Of a DNA stretch of 64,000 bases, positions 11,362-28,158 are shown one piece after another. The stretch's first letter is position 1. Each line of letters begins with the position of its first letter. The DNA comes from Cavia porcellus (taxonomy: Eukaryota > Chordata > Mammalia > Rodentia > Caviidae). Both the position numbers and the translations under genes were made by a program. The stretch is from positions 20,052,001 to 20,116,000 of the forward strand of contig NW_026947486.1 of assembly GCF_034190915.1 (NCBI RefSeq). The letters run 5' to 3'. Under the pieces are notes generated by a model. The model was not told where the DNA came from. It saw only the letters and a program-made list of their open reading frames with translations, and did not search any database.

Positions 11362-11492
11362 AAATAGAGACAGGGTCTCACTCTGTAGCCCAGATTAGCC
11401 TCAAATTTGCAGTGATCCTCCTGCCTCAATCTCCAAAATGCTGGAATTTGGGATTACAGGTATGTGTCGTACATCTGTCCCTCCCCTTTTGA

Positions 11493-11610
11493 GGCAAGGT
11501 CTGATTTAGTCCAGGCTGGCCTTCATCTCACTATGTAGTACAGGGTGACCTGGATCTTGAAATCCTTCTGCCTCAGCCTTCTGAGTGCTAGAGCATGTAC
11601 AACCATACAC
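11493..11610 (-). mobile_element. B1-like SINE
   Basis: GAGGCAAGGTCTGATTTAGT to ATGTACAACCATACACAGC. Confidence 0.75.
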
Positions 11611-11639
11611 AGCAGGAAATCTAACTTTTAAGTGTTAAT

Positions 11640-11850
11640 TTTATTTTTTGCCAATCATATTTTATTGGTACATTTTAAAATTATATTTTATTGATACATT
11701 TTAGATATACACAATGATTATATTCATCATAGAGAATTTATACTTGTACATAATACAAATTGATTCTTTTTTCCCATTCCCCTACCCTCCCTTCAACCCC
11801 TCCTCCCCACCCCATTTACAAAAACTTTGTTTCCATTTTTCCCTTCTTTA
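11640..11850 (-). mobile_element. LINE-1 3' end, inverted
   Basis: Starts with an inverted A-rich tail, then TATTTTATTGGTACATTTTA twice in near-copy, TACACAATGATTATATTCAT and a C-rich CTACCCTCCCTTCAACCCC stretch, as in the 3'UTR of rodent LINE-1. Confidence 0.5.
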
Positions 11851-11854
11851 CTCA

Positions 11855-12295
11855 TCTCTCTCTCTCTCTTTCTCTCTCTCTCTCATTTATTCATTTTTTA
11901 ATACAAGGTATTTCTATGCAGTTCAGGCTAGCCTTGAGTTCACTTTGTAACCCAGGTTGGTCTCACACAAGGATCCTCATGCCTCAGCCTCCTGAGTGCT
12001 GGGATTACAGGCATTCACCACCACACCTGGCTCCTTTTTTAAATGGTAATTTTTATTTTATTTTATTTTTGTCTTTTTGAGACAGGGTCTCACTATCCAG
12101 TTCAAACTGGCCTTGAACTCACTTTGTAGCTCAGGTCGGCCTCACACTCACAGTGATCCTCCTGCTTCAGACTCCTGAGTGAAGTGCTTATTTTATTTTA
12201 TTTTATTTTATTTATTATTGTTATTTTGGGGGGTACCGGGAATCGAACTCAGGACCTTGTGCACTTATGCCAATGAGCTATATCCCTGGAACTTA
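11855..12295 (-). mobile_element. (TC)n and minus-strand B1-like and ID SINEs
   Basis: TC microsatellite 11857-11884; B1-like 11905-12035 and 12075-12180; TTTTA run 12188-12215; ID 12229-12292 (GAATCGAACTCAGGACC). Confidence 0.82.
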
Positions 12296-12509
12296 AGTGC
12301 TATTTTTAAAAAGACAACTTGCAAGTGTAGCAAAGTTGTCATCCCCTGATGCAGAGTTAAAGGGGACAGAGCTGGAGGCAGAGAAAGGTGGAAGAAGATG
12401 GAAAACAAAAGACACAGAAGAGTCAGAACAATTTTATCTTGGCCCCTGTGTGACACCTAACAGTTTGGTAACCATTTCTCATAGACGTGGCCTTTGCTGC
12501 ACCATTTCC

Positions 12510-12650
12510 AAGTGGTGGCACCTGGGGTAAGTTACCTCAGCTTCTCTGGGCTTCAACCTCCCCACCAGCAAAGTAGGAAAAGATTTGTGCTCACTGCATG
12601 GGATCACCCTTGCATGTTAAATGAGCTAAGAAACAGAAGGCACTTGGAAA
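12510..12650 (+). mobile_element. MIR SINE fragment
   Basis: GGGTAAGTTACCTCAGCTTC, TTCAACCTCCCC, AATGAGCTAAG and AGGCACTTGGAAACA follow MIR order. Confidence 0.7.
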
Positions 12651-12682
12651 CATCTGAGAAAACAATCAAATTAGACATATTG

Positions 12683-12895
12683 GCCAGGCATGGTGACATG
12701 CATAATCCTAGCACTTTGAGAGGCTGAGACAAAAAGATGACAAATTCAAGCCCACCCTGGATAATTTAGTGATTTAAAAATACCCTGTCTCAAGATTAAA
12801 GAAACAGGGCTGGGGATTTAGCTCAGCAGCGTAAGTGCCTGCCTTGCAAGCACATGATCGTGAGTTCGATCCCTGGTACCAGTAAAAAAAAAAAA
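12683..12895 (+). mobile_element. B1+ID fused SINE, well preserved
   Basis: B1 part GCCAGGCATGGTGACATGCA to CCCTGTCTCAAGATTAAA and ID part GGGCTGGGGATTTAGCTCAG to TTCGATCCCTGGTACC followed by an A-run. It is the clearest fused copy in the window. Confidence 0.85.
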
Positions 12896-12934
12896 AAAGA
12901 AGAAGAAGATTAAATAAACAATAAATAAAAAGAA

Positions 12935-13180
12935 TTGGGCTAGAAATGCTGCGCACACCTGTGTTCCCAGCATTTGGAAGCCAAGGCAGGAGGATCACTA
13001 CAAGTTTAAAGGCAGCCTGGGCTATCAGTCTGAACTATATAAGAAGACACTATCTCAAAATAATTTAAAATAAAGGGAGGATGTACTGGGGTTGTGTGGC
13101 AGCACAGAAGCCCTGGGTTTTAATCCCCAGTACCACTCCCCTTCTTCTTCCTCCTCCTCCTGATAATAATAATATGTAAT
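12935..13180 (+). mobile_element. B1-like SINE, ID remnant and ATAA tail
   Basis: B1-like 12945-13060, then a decayed ID piece (13080-13132, GTACTGGGGTTGTGTGGCAG). Confidence 0.65.
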
Positions 13181-13191
13181 AAAAAGGTCTA

Positions 13192-13365
13192 GTTAGCTGG
13201 GTGTGTTTGCTGACACCCATAGTTCCAGCTACTTGGGAAGCTGAGGCAAAAGGATTGCAAGAGCAAGGCTAGTGTCAGAGATTTAGCAAGACCTTGTCTC
13301 AGAATTGAAAAAGAGCTAGGGGTGTGTCTCTGTGGTAAAGCACTTGCCTGGCATGTGCAAGGCTT
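13192..13365 (+). mobile_element. B1+ID fused SINE, diverged
   Basis: AGCTGGGTGTGTTTGCTGAC to GACCTTGTCTCAGAATTG, then GGGTGTGTCTCTGTGGTAAA. Confidence 0.65.
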
Positions 13366-13494
13366 CATGAGTTCCTTCCACACATTGCTGCATGTCTGGT
13401 TTGCTCCAGGTATTTTGCAGGGAGACTGCTTAGTGAGCAGTGTTGAAATGAGCAAATGCAATGGCTTTGTAAAAATGTGTATCTACATTTTTTT

Positions 13495-14060
13495 GGTCTC
13501 TTTGAGACAGGGTCTCCCTATGCAGTTCAGGCTGGCCTTGAGCTCACTTTGTAGCCCAGGCTGGTCTCGAACTCACAACGATCCTCCTGCCTCAGCCTCC
13601 CGAGTGCTAGAATTACAGGTGTGAGCTACCACGCCTGGTTTGTATCTATATTTTATATTTGTTTATTTAGTTTTGTGATGCTGAAGATGGAATCCAGAGC
13701 TTCACACATGCAAGCCAAGTGCTTTACTTCTGAGTGGCACCTGCGGCCCACAGTCTTTTTGGGAAGGAGGGCAGAGCCTGACTAAATTGCCCAAACTCAC
13801 CTCAAACTTACCATCCTCCTGCCTCAGCCTCCTGAGTAGTTGGGATTTCAGGCATATGCTACCACACCTGGCTACAAGGTGTTTTTGTTTTGCTTTGTTT
13901 TGTTGCTGTTTTGGTTTTTTTCAGACAAGGTCTCCCTGTGTAGTTGTCTGGCCTTGAACTCACAATGTAGCACAGACTGGCCTCAGACTCTTGGTGATCC
14001 ACCTGCTTCAGCTTCCCAAGTGCTGGGCTTACAGGTTTGTACCACCATGGCTCCACAGTG
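13495..14060 (-). mobile_element. B1-like, ID and two further B1-like SINEs
   Basis: B1-like 13500-13640 (nearly intact, CCTCCCGAGTGCTAGAATTA), ID 13665-13752, B1-like 13765-13872, B1-like 13918-14055. Confidence 0.85.
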
Positions 14061-14640
14061 GTTTTTAAGGCCATGTAGGAGCTGGCCCTCATCAATAGTT
14101 GGAAAGTGAGTTGATAAGTGTCCCTGGCCTGGGGGTATGAAATAGCTTGCTAAATTTCAGGCACCCTAAGCTGAGATGAGGATGAGGCGGGAGAAAGTTG
14201 CAGCTGCCACAGGGCATGGGACATGGAGCTTGGGCACAGGAGAGGCTTTGAATCAGCGGGCATGGCCTCTGAGGGGCTTGCCCTGGAGGCACACTGGTCT
14301 GTTCAGGACGTCAACCATGTCAGTCACATATCAGTCACACTCCAGACCTGTTCAGCACCCAGACTGACTGCTCTCCTGGACTTGAGAGCCTCCTGTCTCC
14401 AAATGGCCTACCTGTGTGTGGCAACCAACACTGCAGCATCACTCCAACAGCAATAGCCGCAGGTGGCCCCGGATCTGCTGGTGGGAAACCCCTTCACAGC
14501 ATGAGACACTGCATAGCACTGACAAAAACCAATTACTGCTACAGGCAAATAGGAATCAAAATAGGACAGAAGGTGTAGAAGAGATGGACAAAAATGTGTG
14601 CTCTGCACTCCATCTCTCTTGGGCTTGCAATCAGGTGCTC
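14060..14640. other. Intergenic, nothing recognised
   Basis: Non-repetitive sequence. Overlapping short frames on both strands (14223-14456 plus, 14408-14662 minus) have no domain. Confidence 0.4.
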
Positions 14641-14644
14641 TGCA

Positions 14645-15320
14645 GCTGGCATGGTGGCACACGCCTGTAATCCTAGCACCAAGAAGCTCAGGCAGGGAGA
14701 TTGTTGCAGTCTTGGCTACAAAATGAGCTCAAGGCTAACCTAAACTGAATAGTGAGACCCTGTCTCAAAAAAACCCACTAAAATAAGACACATAATAGTG
14801 TATAATCTATAAAGCCAATGACGGTGAACATTTTAGAGCATTCAGTGATACAAACAGGCTACTGGGCACCCATGCCATTGGTGTGCCATCACTGCTATAG
14901 GATCTTAGAAGGTGTTCGAAGGTCTAAAGTCTTTTTAGGACAAAGGGGTTAGAACAGTGGCTGACACATGCATTGAGTGCTACATGAATGTTAAGATAAA
15001 AGTAGAGGCACTGAAAGTATAGCTCTGTGGTATACCACATGCCAAGCATGCACAACACCCTGGGTTCAAGTCCCAGTACCACAAAAGAGAAAGGAATATA
15101 GTAGAATGCCAAGTTTGAGCTCAGCCTGAGCAATGTAGCAACTTATCAAGATCTTGTCTCAAAATGTAAAAATTAAAAGTAACGGTTAGGGATAGGATAT
15201 AGTTCAGTAAGAAGGCCTCAGATTCATTCCCACTACAACAAAACAAATGAACAAACTGATAAATAAATGGCTGGGGATGTAGCTCTTTGTGAAAGCTCTG
15301 GGTTCAATCTTTGATATAAG
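14645..15320 (+). mobile_element. B1-like SINE and two diverged ID copies
   Basis: B1-like 14648-14770; ID 15010-15081 (GGGTTCAAGTCCCAGTACC); fused remnant 15110-15235; short ID piece 15269-15318. Confidence 0.75.
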
Positions 15321-15332
15321 AGAGAGAGAGAG

Positions 15333-15364
<32 letters not shown>
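15319..15364. repeat. (GA)n microsatellite
   Basis: 22 dinucleotides with one GC interruption. Confidence 0.95.
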
Positions 15365-15368
<4 letters not shown>

Positions 15369-15479
15369 AGGAATTAATTTGGGAGCTATAGGGAGGCAAA
15401 GATATGGAGCTGTAAGTCTTGTGCTTAAACTGTAAACTGTTGCAATGTCAGGGGTTCAGAGTAGGGACGGTCTCCGTAA

Positions 15480-15670
15480 TTTTATTTATTTATTTTTATT
15501 TATTTATTTATTCATTTAACTTATTTGTTTTTTTGAGACAGGGTCTCACCATGTAGTACAGGCTGGACTTCAAACTACTATGTGGTCCAGGCCGGCCTTA
15601 AACTTAGTGATCTTGCTGCCTCAGCCTTCTGAGTGCTGAGATTATAGGCCTATGACATCACACCTGCCTG
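15480..15670 (-). mobile_element. B1-like SINE with TTTA-rich inverted tail
   Basis: GAGACAGGGTCTCACCATGT to TGACATCACACCTGCC. It is the last repeat before the WAS promoter. Confidence 0.85.
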
Positions 15671-15989
15671 GGGCTCTGTAATTAAAATGAAAAGCTGCTA
15701 CAGCAACCCTTCCTGACTTGGTCTTGGTCCTGTGCCCCCCCCTTGCCCCAGGCTACCTGGGTCCTTAGGGCAGGAAGCAGACCAAGGGCCCTTTGACTGC
15801 TCCCTGTGGCACCAGCTCTGCAGAAGTGCCCAAGATGGCTCAGCTCTCTCACTGCCAGCAGGAGGCAGGCCTGAGGCAGCAGAAGAATATGGGCCCAAGG
15901 AGTCAGAAAGAGGTGGGAAGCCAAAGCTAGTCAAGAAGGGATTAGCCAGTCAAGTGGAGGAGAGCCTCAACCTGAAGGAGGAGGGCTTG

Positions 15990-16148
15990 AGCCTGTCCCA
16001 GGGAGGCGGAGGCCAAGCCCACTGCAGGCCCCGAGGACTTGTTTCCCTTGTGGCTTTTTGCACTTCCTGTTCCCTTGCTCACTGCGGAAGTTCCTCTTCT
16101 TTACCCTGCACCCGGAGCCTAGGCAGAGAGGACAAGGACTGAAGAACC
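15990..16148 (+). promoter_or_regulatory. WAS: WAS proximal promoter and 5'UTR
   Basis: This non-repetitive stretch lies just upstream of the WAS start codon. It has no TATA box and no CpG island. ETS/PU.1-type cores are visible: CACTTCCTG near 16061-16069 and GCGGAAGTTCCTCTT near 16084-16098, two back-to-back GGAA cores. ETS/PU.1 control fits a blood-restricted gene. In human the main start site lies only tens of bases upstream of the ATG; the exact site here is inferred, not seen. Confidence 0.6.
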
Positions 16149-22217
<6,069 letters not shown>

Positions 22218-22455
22218 GCTACACCTGGGCCCCTCCCCTCAGGCCAGTGGCTCTCACTGTGCCTGCTCCGCTCCTACCCCTGCCTCAGGCTGAAGTCCAC
22301 TGCAGCTTCCAGGCCCCACCTCCAGTGCTGTCACTTGCAACTGTGCCCCATACTCAACCCTAGCATTCCTGGGGGCCCTTTTTAAACAACATTTCCTAGT
22401 TCTCTTCATGCAAGGATTTTAAGACAAAAATAAAATAATTGTCCTTTAGTCTGTT
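22218..22455 (+). terminator. WAS: WAS 3'UTR and poly(A) signal
   Basis: A short 3'UTR with a canonical AATAAA at 22429-22434. The cleavage site is expected about 15-25 nt later; the end coordinate is approximate. A GT-rich stretch follows. Confidence 0.8.
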
Positions 22456-22789
22456 AAGTCTGGATTTGCTTACATTGCAAGTGTGGAAATTTGGGGTCAT
22501 TTACCCCTAAAGTCCCTTTTATGCATTTATCCCATTTTATTTAGTCATACATGTATATGTTCACTCACTCATTCATTTATTCTTTTACATTCTAAGTCAT
22601 TTAGCTTTTCTTTTCTTTTCTTTTGTCTTTCTGAAGGGGTCATGCTATGTTGCGTAAGATGGCTTGAACTTCCCAGCTCAAGCATTCCACAAATATTTCT
22701 GCAAACCAGGTACTATCTCAGGGGGTAGGGTGAAATGGGCATTCTGGGGGAAGAGACCAGACAAGGCACAAGAAATCAAAGATAGTGAG

Positions 22790-22930
22790 CTGGGCATGCT
22801 GGTACACACCTATAATGCCAGTGCTTGGGAGGCTGAGACAAGAGGATGGCTGATAATTCGAGGCCAGTCTGGGCTCAAATAGTGAGTTCAAGGCCAGCTG
22901 GTCTACATAGTAACAAACAAAAACAAATAA
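22790..22930 (+). mobile_element. B1-like SINE
   Basis: GCTGGGCATGCTGGTACACA to CCAGCTGGTCTACATAG, tail AAACAAAAACAAAT. Confidence 0.82.
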
Positions 22931-23104
22931 AGATAGCTACATATCATGGCAAATGCTATGGAGTGCTGAGGCAGAGATAAGGGAGCAATGACATTCCAAT
23001 GGAGCAATCAGTGAAGGGCCACTTGGAGGAGATGACAGCTGTAGGGGACCTAAAGACAGATGTGTCGGCCAGGGGAGTAGCCATACAAAGGCCCTAAAAG
23101 CTTA

Positions 23105-23185
23105 ACATAGGCTGGCAGTGTAGCTCAGCAGTACAGTGCTTGCCTAGCATGTGGGAGGCCCTGGGTTCCATCCCCAGTACCATAC
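23105..23185 (+). mobile_element. ID SINE
   Basis: GGCTGGCAGTGTAGCTCAGC and CTGGGTTCCATCCCCAGTACC. Confidence 0.85.
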
Positions 23186-23429
23186 ACAAAACACCTGGCA
23201 TGAAGCTGAGAGTGATAAATGAGTAAATCATTTATTCATGTGCACATGTGAAGTATTTTTCAGTGGACACTATACAAGATCAAGAGCACACTCAATGGTC
23301 AGACCTCCCTACTCTTTGTGCAAACCAGGACCCTGATGGGCAAGATATCCCTCTCAATTGCAAAAGTCAGCTGTGCCCAGTTCCCAGAACAAAGCAAGCA
23401 CTGACCAATTGCAATGGAAGTCGCAAAGA

Positions 23430-23545
23430 TTTAATCACCAGCTGGGCACACTGGGGCACATCTGTAACCCCAGCACTCGGGAGACCAAAACAGCCTGGGC
23501 TACACAGTGAGACCCTGTCTCAAAAACAAATAAAAAATAGGTAGA
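23430..23545 (+). mobile_element. B1-like SINE, internally shortened
   Basis: CTGGGCACACTGGGGCACAT to GAGACCCTGTCTCAAAAAC; it lacks one copy of the internal duplication. Confidence 0.78.
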
Positions 23546-23789
23546 GCATTCCACCAGTACTGAAAAAAAAAAAGAAAGAAATGGGCCAATCAGGGAACTT
23601 GCTCAGTCCTGTTTTTCATTTTGTTGCTTTTTGCACTGCTGACAATGGAACCTGGAGTCTTCCACATGCTGATCCAGTGTGCAGACAACTGTTTTACCCC
23701 GTTTGTGAGGGGGAATCCAGAGCCGGTTGCAAGATCAGTGGAAGACCTTTTGAACCATCAATTTGGAAAGGGCACAGTGCTTGGAGGGA

Positions 23790-24670
23790 GAAAAACCAGT
23801 CAGATATAAATATTTGAAAAAATGTTCAGCATCACTAGTCATTTGAAAGGTGCAAATTAAAACAATCCTGAGAGTCCATCTCACTCCAGAAAGAATAGCT
23901 ATCATCAAAAAATCAAGCAATAACAAATGCTGACGGGGGAAATACGGACCCTTCACTGTTGGTGGAAGGGTAGACTAGTGCAACCACTGTGGAAATCAGT
24001 GTGGAGACTCCTCAAAAAAACTAGGGTTGGAGGTTCCATTTGACCCAGTTATTCAGGTACCTTTCCAGAAGAATTAAAAACTTCATACCACAGCAATATA
24101 TGTGCACCCATGTTTATAACAGCACGATTTTTAATATATTGATTTTGGAAACAACCTAAGTGTCCATTGACTGAGGAATGGATAAAAAGACGTGGCATTT
24201 TTATACAATGGAGTACTACTTGGCCATAAAGAAGGATCAACTAGAGACTTTTATAAGTAAATGGATGCAACTCAAAACCGTATTTATAAGTGAAATAAAT
24301 AAGACACACATGTGGAAACATCTTATTGTCTCCCTGGTGTGACAAGCTAAAACAGTAAATAAGATCCAAAATGTACAACAGATATTGTAAAATGGAAAGA
24401 AACTGTTCAAAAGGAAAGAGAAAGTGGGATGGGTGGAAGGAGAAAAGCAGGGAGGGAAAAGCAAGTAACATATATACACATATACATATATACACATAAG
24501 ACACTTGTATTACTAATTCCTCTTAGTTCATGGAAAAGAAAGGTTTGTGCTAATATTGTTTGGATGATTAAATGCCTATATCTTGTACTCTGAGTAACTA
24601 AAGCTAACAATACACACTATATTAACCATTGTCACCAGCCTACTGTTTTGAAATTTCTTCTTTAAAAAAA
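23790..24670 (+). mobile_element. LINE-1 3' end (ORF2 C-terminus and 3'UTR)
   Basis: Classic LINE-1 3' words in order: AGCATCACTAGTCATTTGAA, TGTTGGTGGAAGGGTAGACT, ACCACTGTGGAAATCAGTG, ACAATGGAGTACTACTTGGC, then a 3'UTR with GGGATGGGTGGAAGGAGAAA and an A-rich end. 5'-truncated, with stops, inactive. Confidence 0.9.
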
Positions 24671-24677
24671 TAAATTA

Positions 24678-24772
24678 TGGGGCTGGGGATTTAGCTCAGC
24701 GTCATAAGTGCCTGCCTGGCAAGTTCGAGGTCATGAGTTTGATTCCCGGTACCACAATAAATAAATAAGTAA
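24678..24772 (+). mobile_element. ID SINE
   Basis: GGGCTGGGGATTTAGCTCAG and GTTTGATTCCCGGTACC with a (AAAT)n tail, placed directly after the LINE-1 A-tail. Confidence 0.92.
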
Positions 24773-24779
24773 ATTATGA

Positions 24780-25800
24780 CTTGCTAGGACTTGGAAGATA
24801 TAGGCTGGTTTCAGAGATATTAAAACATTAAATGTTTCTTAATGTCTGCATTCAGATTTCAGGTGTATATTCCCTTGTGAAAATTCAGCACACTGTATCC
24901 CCATGGTCTCTATACCATTCAGTGTGTATGTTACAGGCCAATATGCAGTTTTCACACATCAAAACAGTCAAACCTATGCACCTTTTGATGGATAAAATCA
25001 TGTCTTGTCCCCAGCATTAGGCAAACCAGACACATGCTGGATAAACAGACACATGACTGGAATCTAGTAACAGGGTGACATTTTTATTTTAAGATCTCCT
25101 GAAAAAGGTACTAGTCCAAAAAAATTCACTCTCCAAATGAATGAGAGACTAACCCCTTCATGAATGAAGAAAATGCCCAATGCCACTCTATACAGTAAAA
25201 TGTGGAGTTGGGATTTGACCCAAGTGGTCATTTTCCAGAGTCCAGGCCTTTGCTCTAACTATATTATTACACTATTTGGGAAAGGTCAAGGGTTTCTCTC
25301 CACTACCCACAGAGCCCTCCATCTACCAAATCAAGGACAGTAGAGGTTTCATCTTAAATCATTTTCTTGGTTTGGACAGCCTCTGGGACTCCAAGGAGCA
25401 GGAACTCAATCCCTCCAGAGAGGCTGCACGTGAGGGAGGAACAGCATCTGACAGTTCTACAAGGAGTAAGGGAGGGAAAGGGTTACACGGTGGCACTTAA
25501 CACAGATGAACATGGCCAGCAGGAATTGATGGAACCTCAGTGACAAGCCATTTTCTTCATCTGGATGAAAGCAGACACAGTATCTGGTTAACTGTGTGAG
25601 TTTTGGTTGACTATAGCTCACAGAATGACAGCAAGAGGGGCAGTTTGAGAGATCAACAGTGCAATTTCCTGATGCTGTGAGGCTCTCACCTAGGACTGGC
25701 TGGACTGATGGCCTGACAGTGAAGAAGACAGGCAGCCTCCTGAGGGCGTTACTGGTGACCTGTGGTATTCCTGCTGGGTAGGGGCCAGGGTGTTGTAATG
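24780..25800. other. WAS-SUV39H1 spacer, mostly unique
   Basis: A MIR-like minus fragment (25200-25275, GGGATTTGACCCAAGTGG) is the only recognisable repeat. The 74-codon frame at 25276-25500 has no domain. Confidence 0.45.
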
Positions 25801-25805
25801 AAAGA

Positions 25806-25902
25806 CTGGGGACTGGGGATTTAGCTCAGTGGCATAAGCACCTGCCTTGCAAGTGTGTGGTCGTGAGTTCAATCCCCAGTACTGATAAAAAAACAAAAAG
25901 AC

Positions 25903-25933
<31 letters not shown>

Positions 25934-25935
25934 GA
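25806..25935 (+). mobile_element. Young ID SINE with GACAAAAA tail
   Basis: GGGGATTTAGCTCAGTGGCA, GAGTTCAATCCCCAGTACTG, then AAAAAGACAAAAAA and AAAAG repeats. Confidence 0.92.
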
Positions 25936-25949
25936 CTGATGCTAGAAAT

Positions 25950-26515
25950 TGCCCCTGGCCTGAGAGAGGAACTGTTTGGATGTTACCCTGTATGGCCCTA
26001 TGTGAGCAAAGACTAAACTGAAGGAATTTCAGGATTACTGATCAAGGACTGCAGCTGCCCACTACATAGCTGTGTCTGACTGAAATGCACCATGCTTGAG
26101 GGCCTGGCTCAATGTGTTGACTAACTGCTCACATGGTACAGGTTGGGGATTGCTGAAAATGACCACCTGGCTGCCTGACATGATAAGGGGCAGCCTGAGT
26201 GAGTCACAGGCCAGCCTATCCACAGCAAGATCCATGTAGCTACCTGACTATGGCTGTATGTGATTACAGACCACCTGCTCTGATAAGACCCCATGCTTCT
26301 CGGAGGGACCTAGACATCACAAGACACTGACTGACTCGACCCACGGTGGGGATGAGCTACTTGAGAAATGACCGATCATGTGTGAGAATCCAGCATGACT
26401 TGACTATAGCCATCTTGGTCTTAACCATCCTCTTGCTTGGCGGATGACCCCGGAATGGCTTCCAAACCCTATAAGATAAGGAAAGTAATTAAGGTAAGTC
26501 AGATGAACATTACAT
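25950..26515. repeat. Degenerate CTGACTG-rich low-order repeat (left block)
   Basis: Words such as CTGACTG, CTGCCTGACATGATA, ACCTGACTATGGCTG and ACTGACTGACTCGAC recur every 50-80 bp. It continues in a similar block at 27400-28020. Confidence 0.45.
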
Positions 26516-26517
26516 GC

Positions 26518-26639
26518 TGGCTACTGATTTTTTTTTTGTCTTTTTCGTTTTTATTGGTACCAGGGATCCGTGACCGCACACTTGCAAGGCAGGCACTAAT
26601 GCCGCTGAGCTAAATCCCCAGCCCCTGGATACTGATTTT
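26518..26639 (-). mobile_element. Young ID SINE with target-site duplication
   Basis: Inverted tail TTGTCTTTTTCGTTTTTATT, then GGTACCAGGGATCCG to GCTGAGCTAAATCCCCAGCC. Flanks GGCTACTGATTTT (26518) and GGATACTGATTTT (26627) are a 13-bp target duplication with one change. Confidence 0.93.
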
Positions 26640-26654
26640 GACATTTGATATATT

Positions 26655-26784
26655 AATAGTTTGATTTTTTTTTTTGTCTTTTTCCTTTTTATCGGTACCG
26701 GGAATCGAACTCATGACTGCCTGCTTGCAAGGCAGGCGCTTATGCCTCTGAGCTAAATCCCCAGCCCCCAATAGTTTGATTTTT
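26655..26784 (-). mobile_element. Young ID SINE with perfect 15-bp target-site duplication
   Basis: Flanked by AATAGTTTGATTTTT at 26655-26669 and 26770-26784. The body reads GGTACCGGGAATCGAACTC to GAGCTAAATCCCCAGCCCC. Confidence 0.95.
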
Positions 26785-26914
26785 GAAAAAGCACATGTAT
26801 ATTCTGGTCAGCCACCCCATTTTTGTCTAGTTTAACAAAATAAACTCCTTCCTCGTGTCTTTGAGGTGTGGGAATTCTGTCTTGATGCCACTCAAGACCT
26901 GCTTCTGTTTTTTT

Positions 26915-27175
26915 TGTTTTGTTTGTACCGGGGATCAAACTCAGGACCACGGGCTTGTAAAGCAGGCTTATGTTGCTGAGTTAAATCCCTGGCGCTCTTC
27001 TTCTGCCTTTAATACACTTTTTTTTTTTAAAGTAGGACAATTTATTGGAAAAAGGAATGAGGAATATCTCTTGAGAGTTTTTGTTTGTGTTTGTTTTTGT
27101 ACCAGGAATCAAACCCAGGACTTTGTGCTTACTAGACAGGTACTTAATGCCGCTGAGCTATATCCCCAGAGCTCC
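26915..27175 (-). mobile_element. Two ID SINEs
   Basis: 26922-26995 (GTACCGGGGATCAAACTCAG) and 27098-27172 (GTACCAGGAATCAAACCC), both inverted and more diverged than their neighbours. Confidence 0.88.
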
Positions 27176-27224
27176 CGAGAGACAGGAGGGATCCCAAATG
27201 ATTTGCTTTTCATTTCACTTTGCA

Positions 27225-27366
27225 AAATCATAGGATTTGGGCTGGGGATTTAGCTCAGTGGCATAAGCGCCTGCCTTGCAAGCAGGCAGTCATGAGTTCG
27301 ATCCCCGGTACCGGTAAAAACGAAAAAGACAAAAAAAAAAAAAAAAAAAAAAAATCATGGGATTTG
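27225..27366 (+). mobile_element. Young ID SINE with target-site duplication
   Basis: Body 27239-27312 with intact box A (TAGCTCAGTGG) and box B (GAGTTCGATCCCC), tail CGAAAAAGAC plus over 20 A. Flanks AAAATCATAGGATTTG and AAAATCATGGGATTTG differ at one base. Confidence 0.94.
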
Positions 27367-27399
27367 TCCAACCATTGCTTCGGCCTTGCCACCTTTCAT

Positions 27400-28020
27400 C
27401 TTTGACAGCCAGTTTTGGTGCTCAGACTTTTCCTACACCACGGGTGACCCACTGACAGATGGCCAGGAGGTTTTATTGTGTTTCTGGTTGCTGAGATTAT
27501 TTGCTCTGAAGGCCTAGATGGGTGTGTAGTGAGCAGAAACTTGAGGGGACCTGACAGGGCCATCATCTGACAGGGCTATATTAGAAGCCGACAATGACAG
27601 CTTGTCCTGACTTAATCCCAATCTGCTTGAGGGCATGGCTGAATGCTGCAATTTATGAGACATTTCTTTCACGATGGAGCACAACTGGTCCCATGGCGAG
27701 GGCAGATGAAGAGAAATGTTTGACTAGCTGACAGTGAGGGAATGGCAAGGTGGCTGGCTAATGACACTATGTCTCCCTGAAGACAAGGACAGAGTATAAG
27801 TGGATGCTATTACTGACTGACCGACAGTGTGAATAGGGAGTTGGAGGTTTGAAAGGACACCTGTCTGGAATTATTCATTTCCTGATTTGTACGAGTGCTC
27901 AACAGGGCAAGAAGCTATATACAACGCTAGTCCATCCTGGGAGTCACGGCCTGCTTGGGGTTAAAATGTGATGACGGACTGACTGACTGAGATAATTGGG
28001 GGTCTGACAGGACGGAGGAT
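27400..28020. repeat. Degenerate CTGACAG/TGACTGAC-rich block (right block)
   Basis: ACCTGACAGGGCCATCATC next to ATCTGACAGGGCTATA, CTAGCTGACAGTGAGGG, TGACTGACCGACAGTG and GACTGACTGACTGAG are readable. It borders the SUV39H1 CpG island. Confidence 0.45.
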
Positions 28021-28098
28021 ACCCCCTACGACCGTCTGAGAACGTGATTGGCTACCAGTGTGACAGACAGAGCGTGCGTAGAGGCAGGGCCTCGGGCA

Positions 28099-28158
28099 AC
28101 CTCAACCGCCTCCGCCTCCGCCTCCGCCTCCGCCTCCGCCACCTCCACCGCCACCGCC
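28099..28158. repeat. (CCTCCG)n simple repeat in SUV39H1 promoter
   Basis: About six CCTCCG units followed by CCACCTCCACCGCCACCGCC variants, directly upstream of the core promoter. Length variation between individuals is likely. Confidence 0.9.

Noticed and set aside
15732..16142. 136-codon frame just upstream of WAS
   Set aside because: Overlaps the WAS promoter and 5'UTR; no domain and no splice support.
27239..27312. tRNA-like sequence with good A and B boxes
   Set aside because: This and about 35 similar units are ID SINEs with A-rich tails and target duplications. They do not fold to a tRNA gene that I can support.
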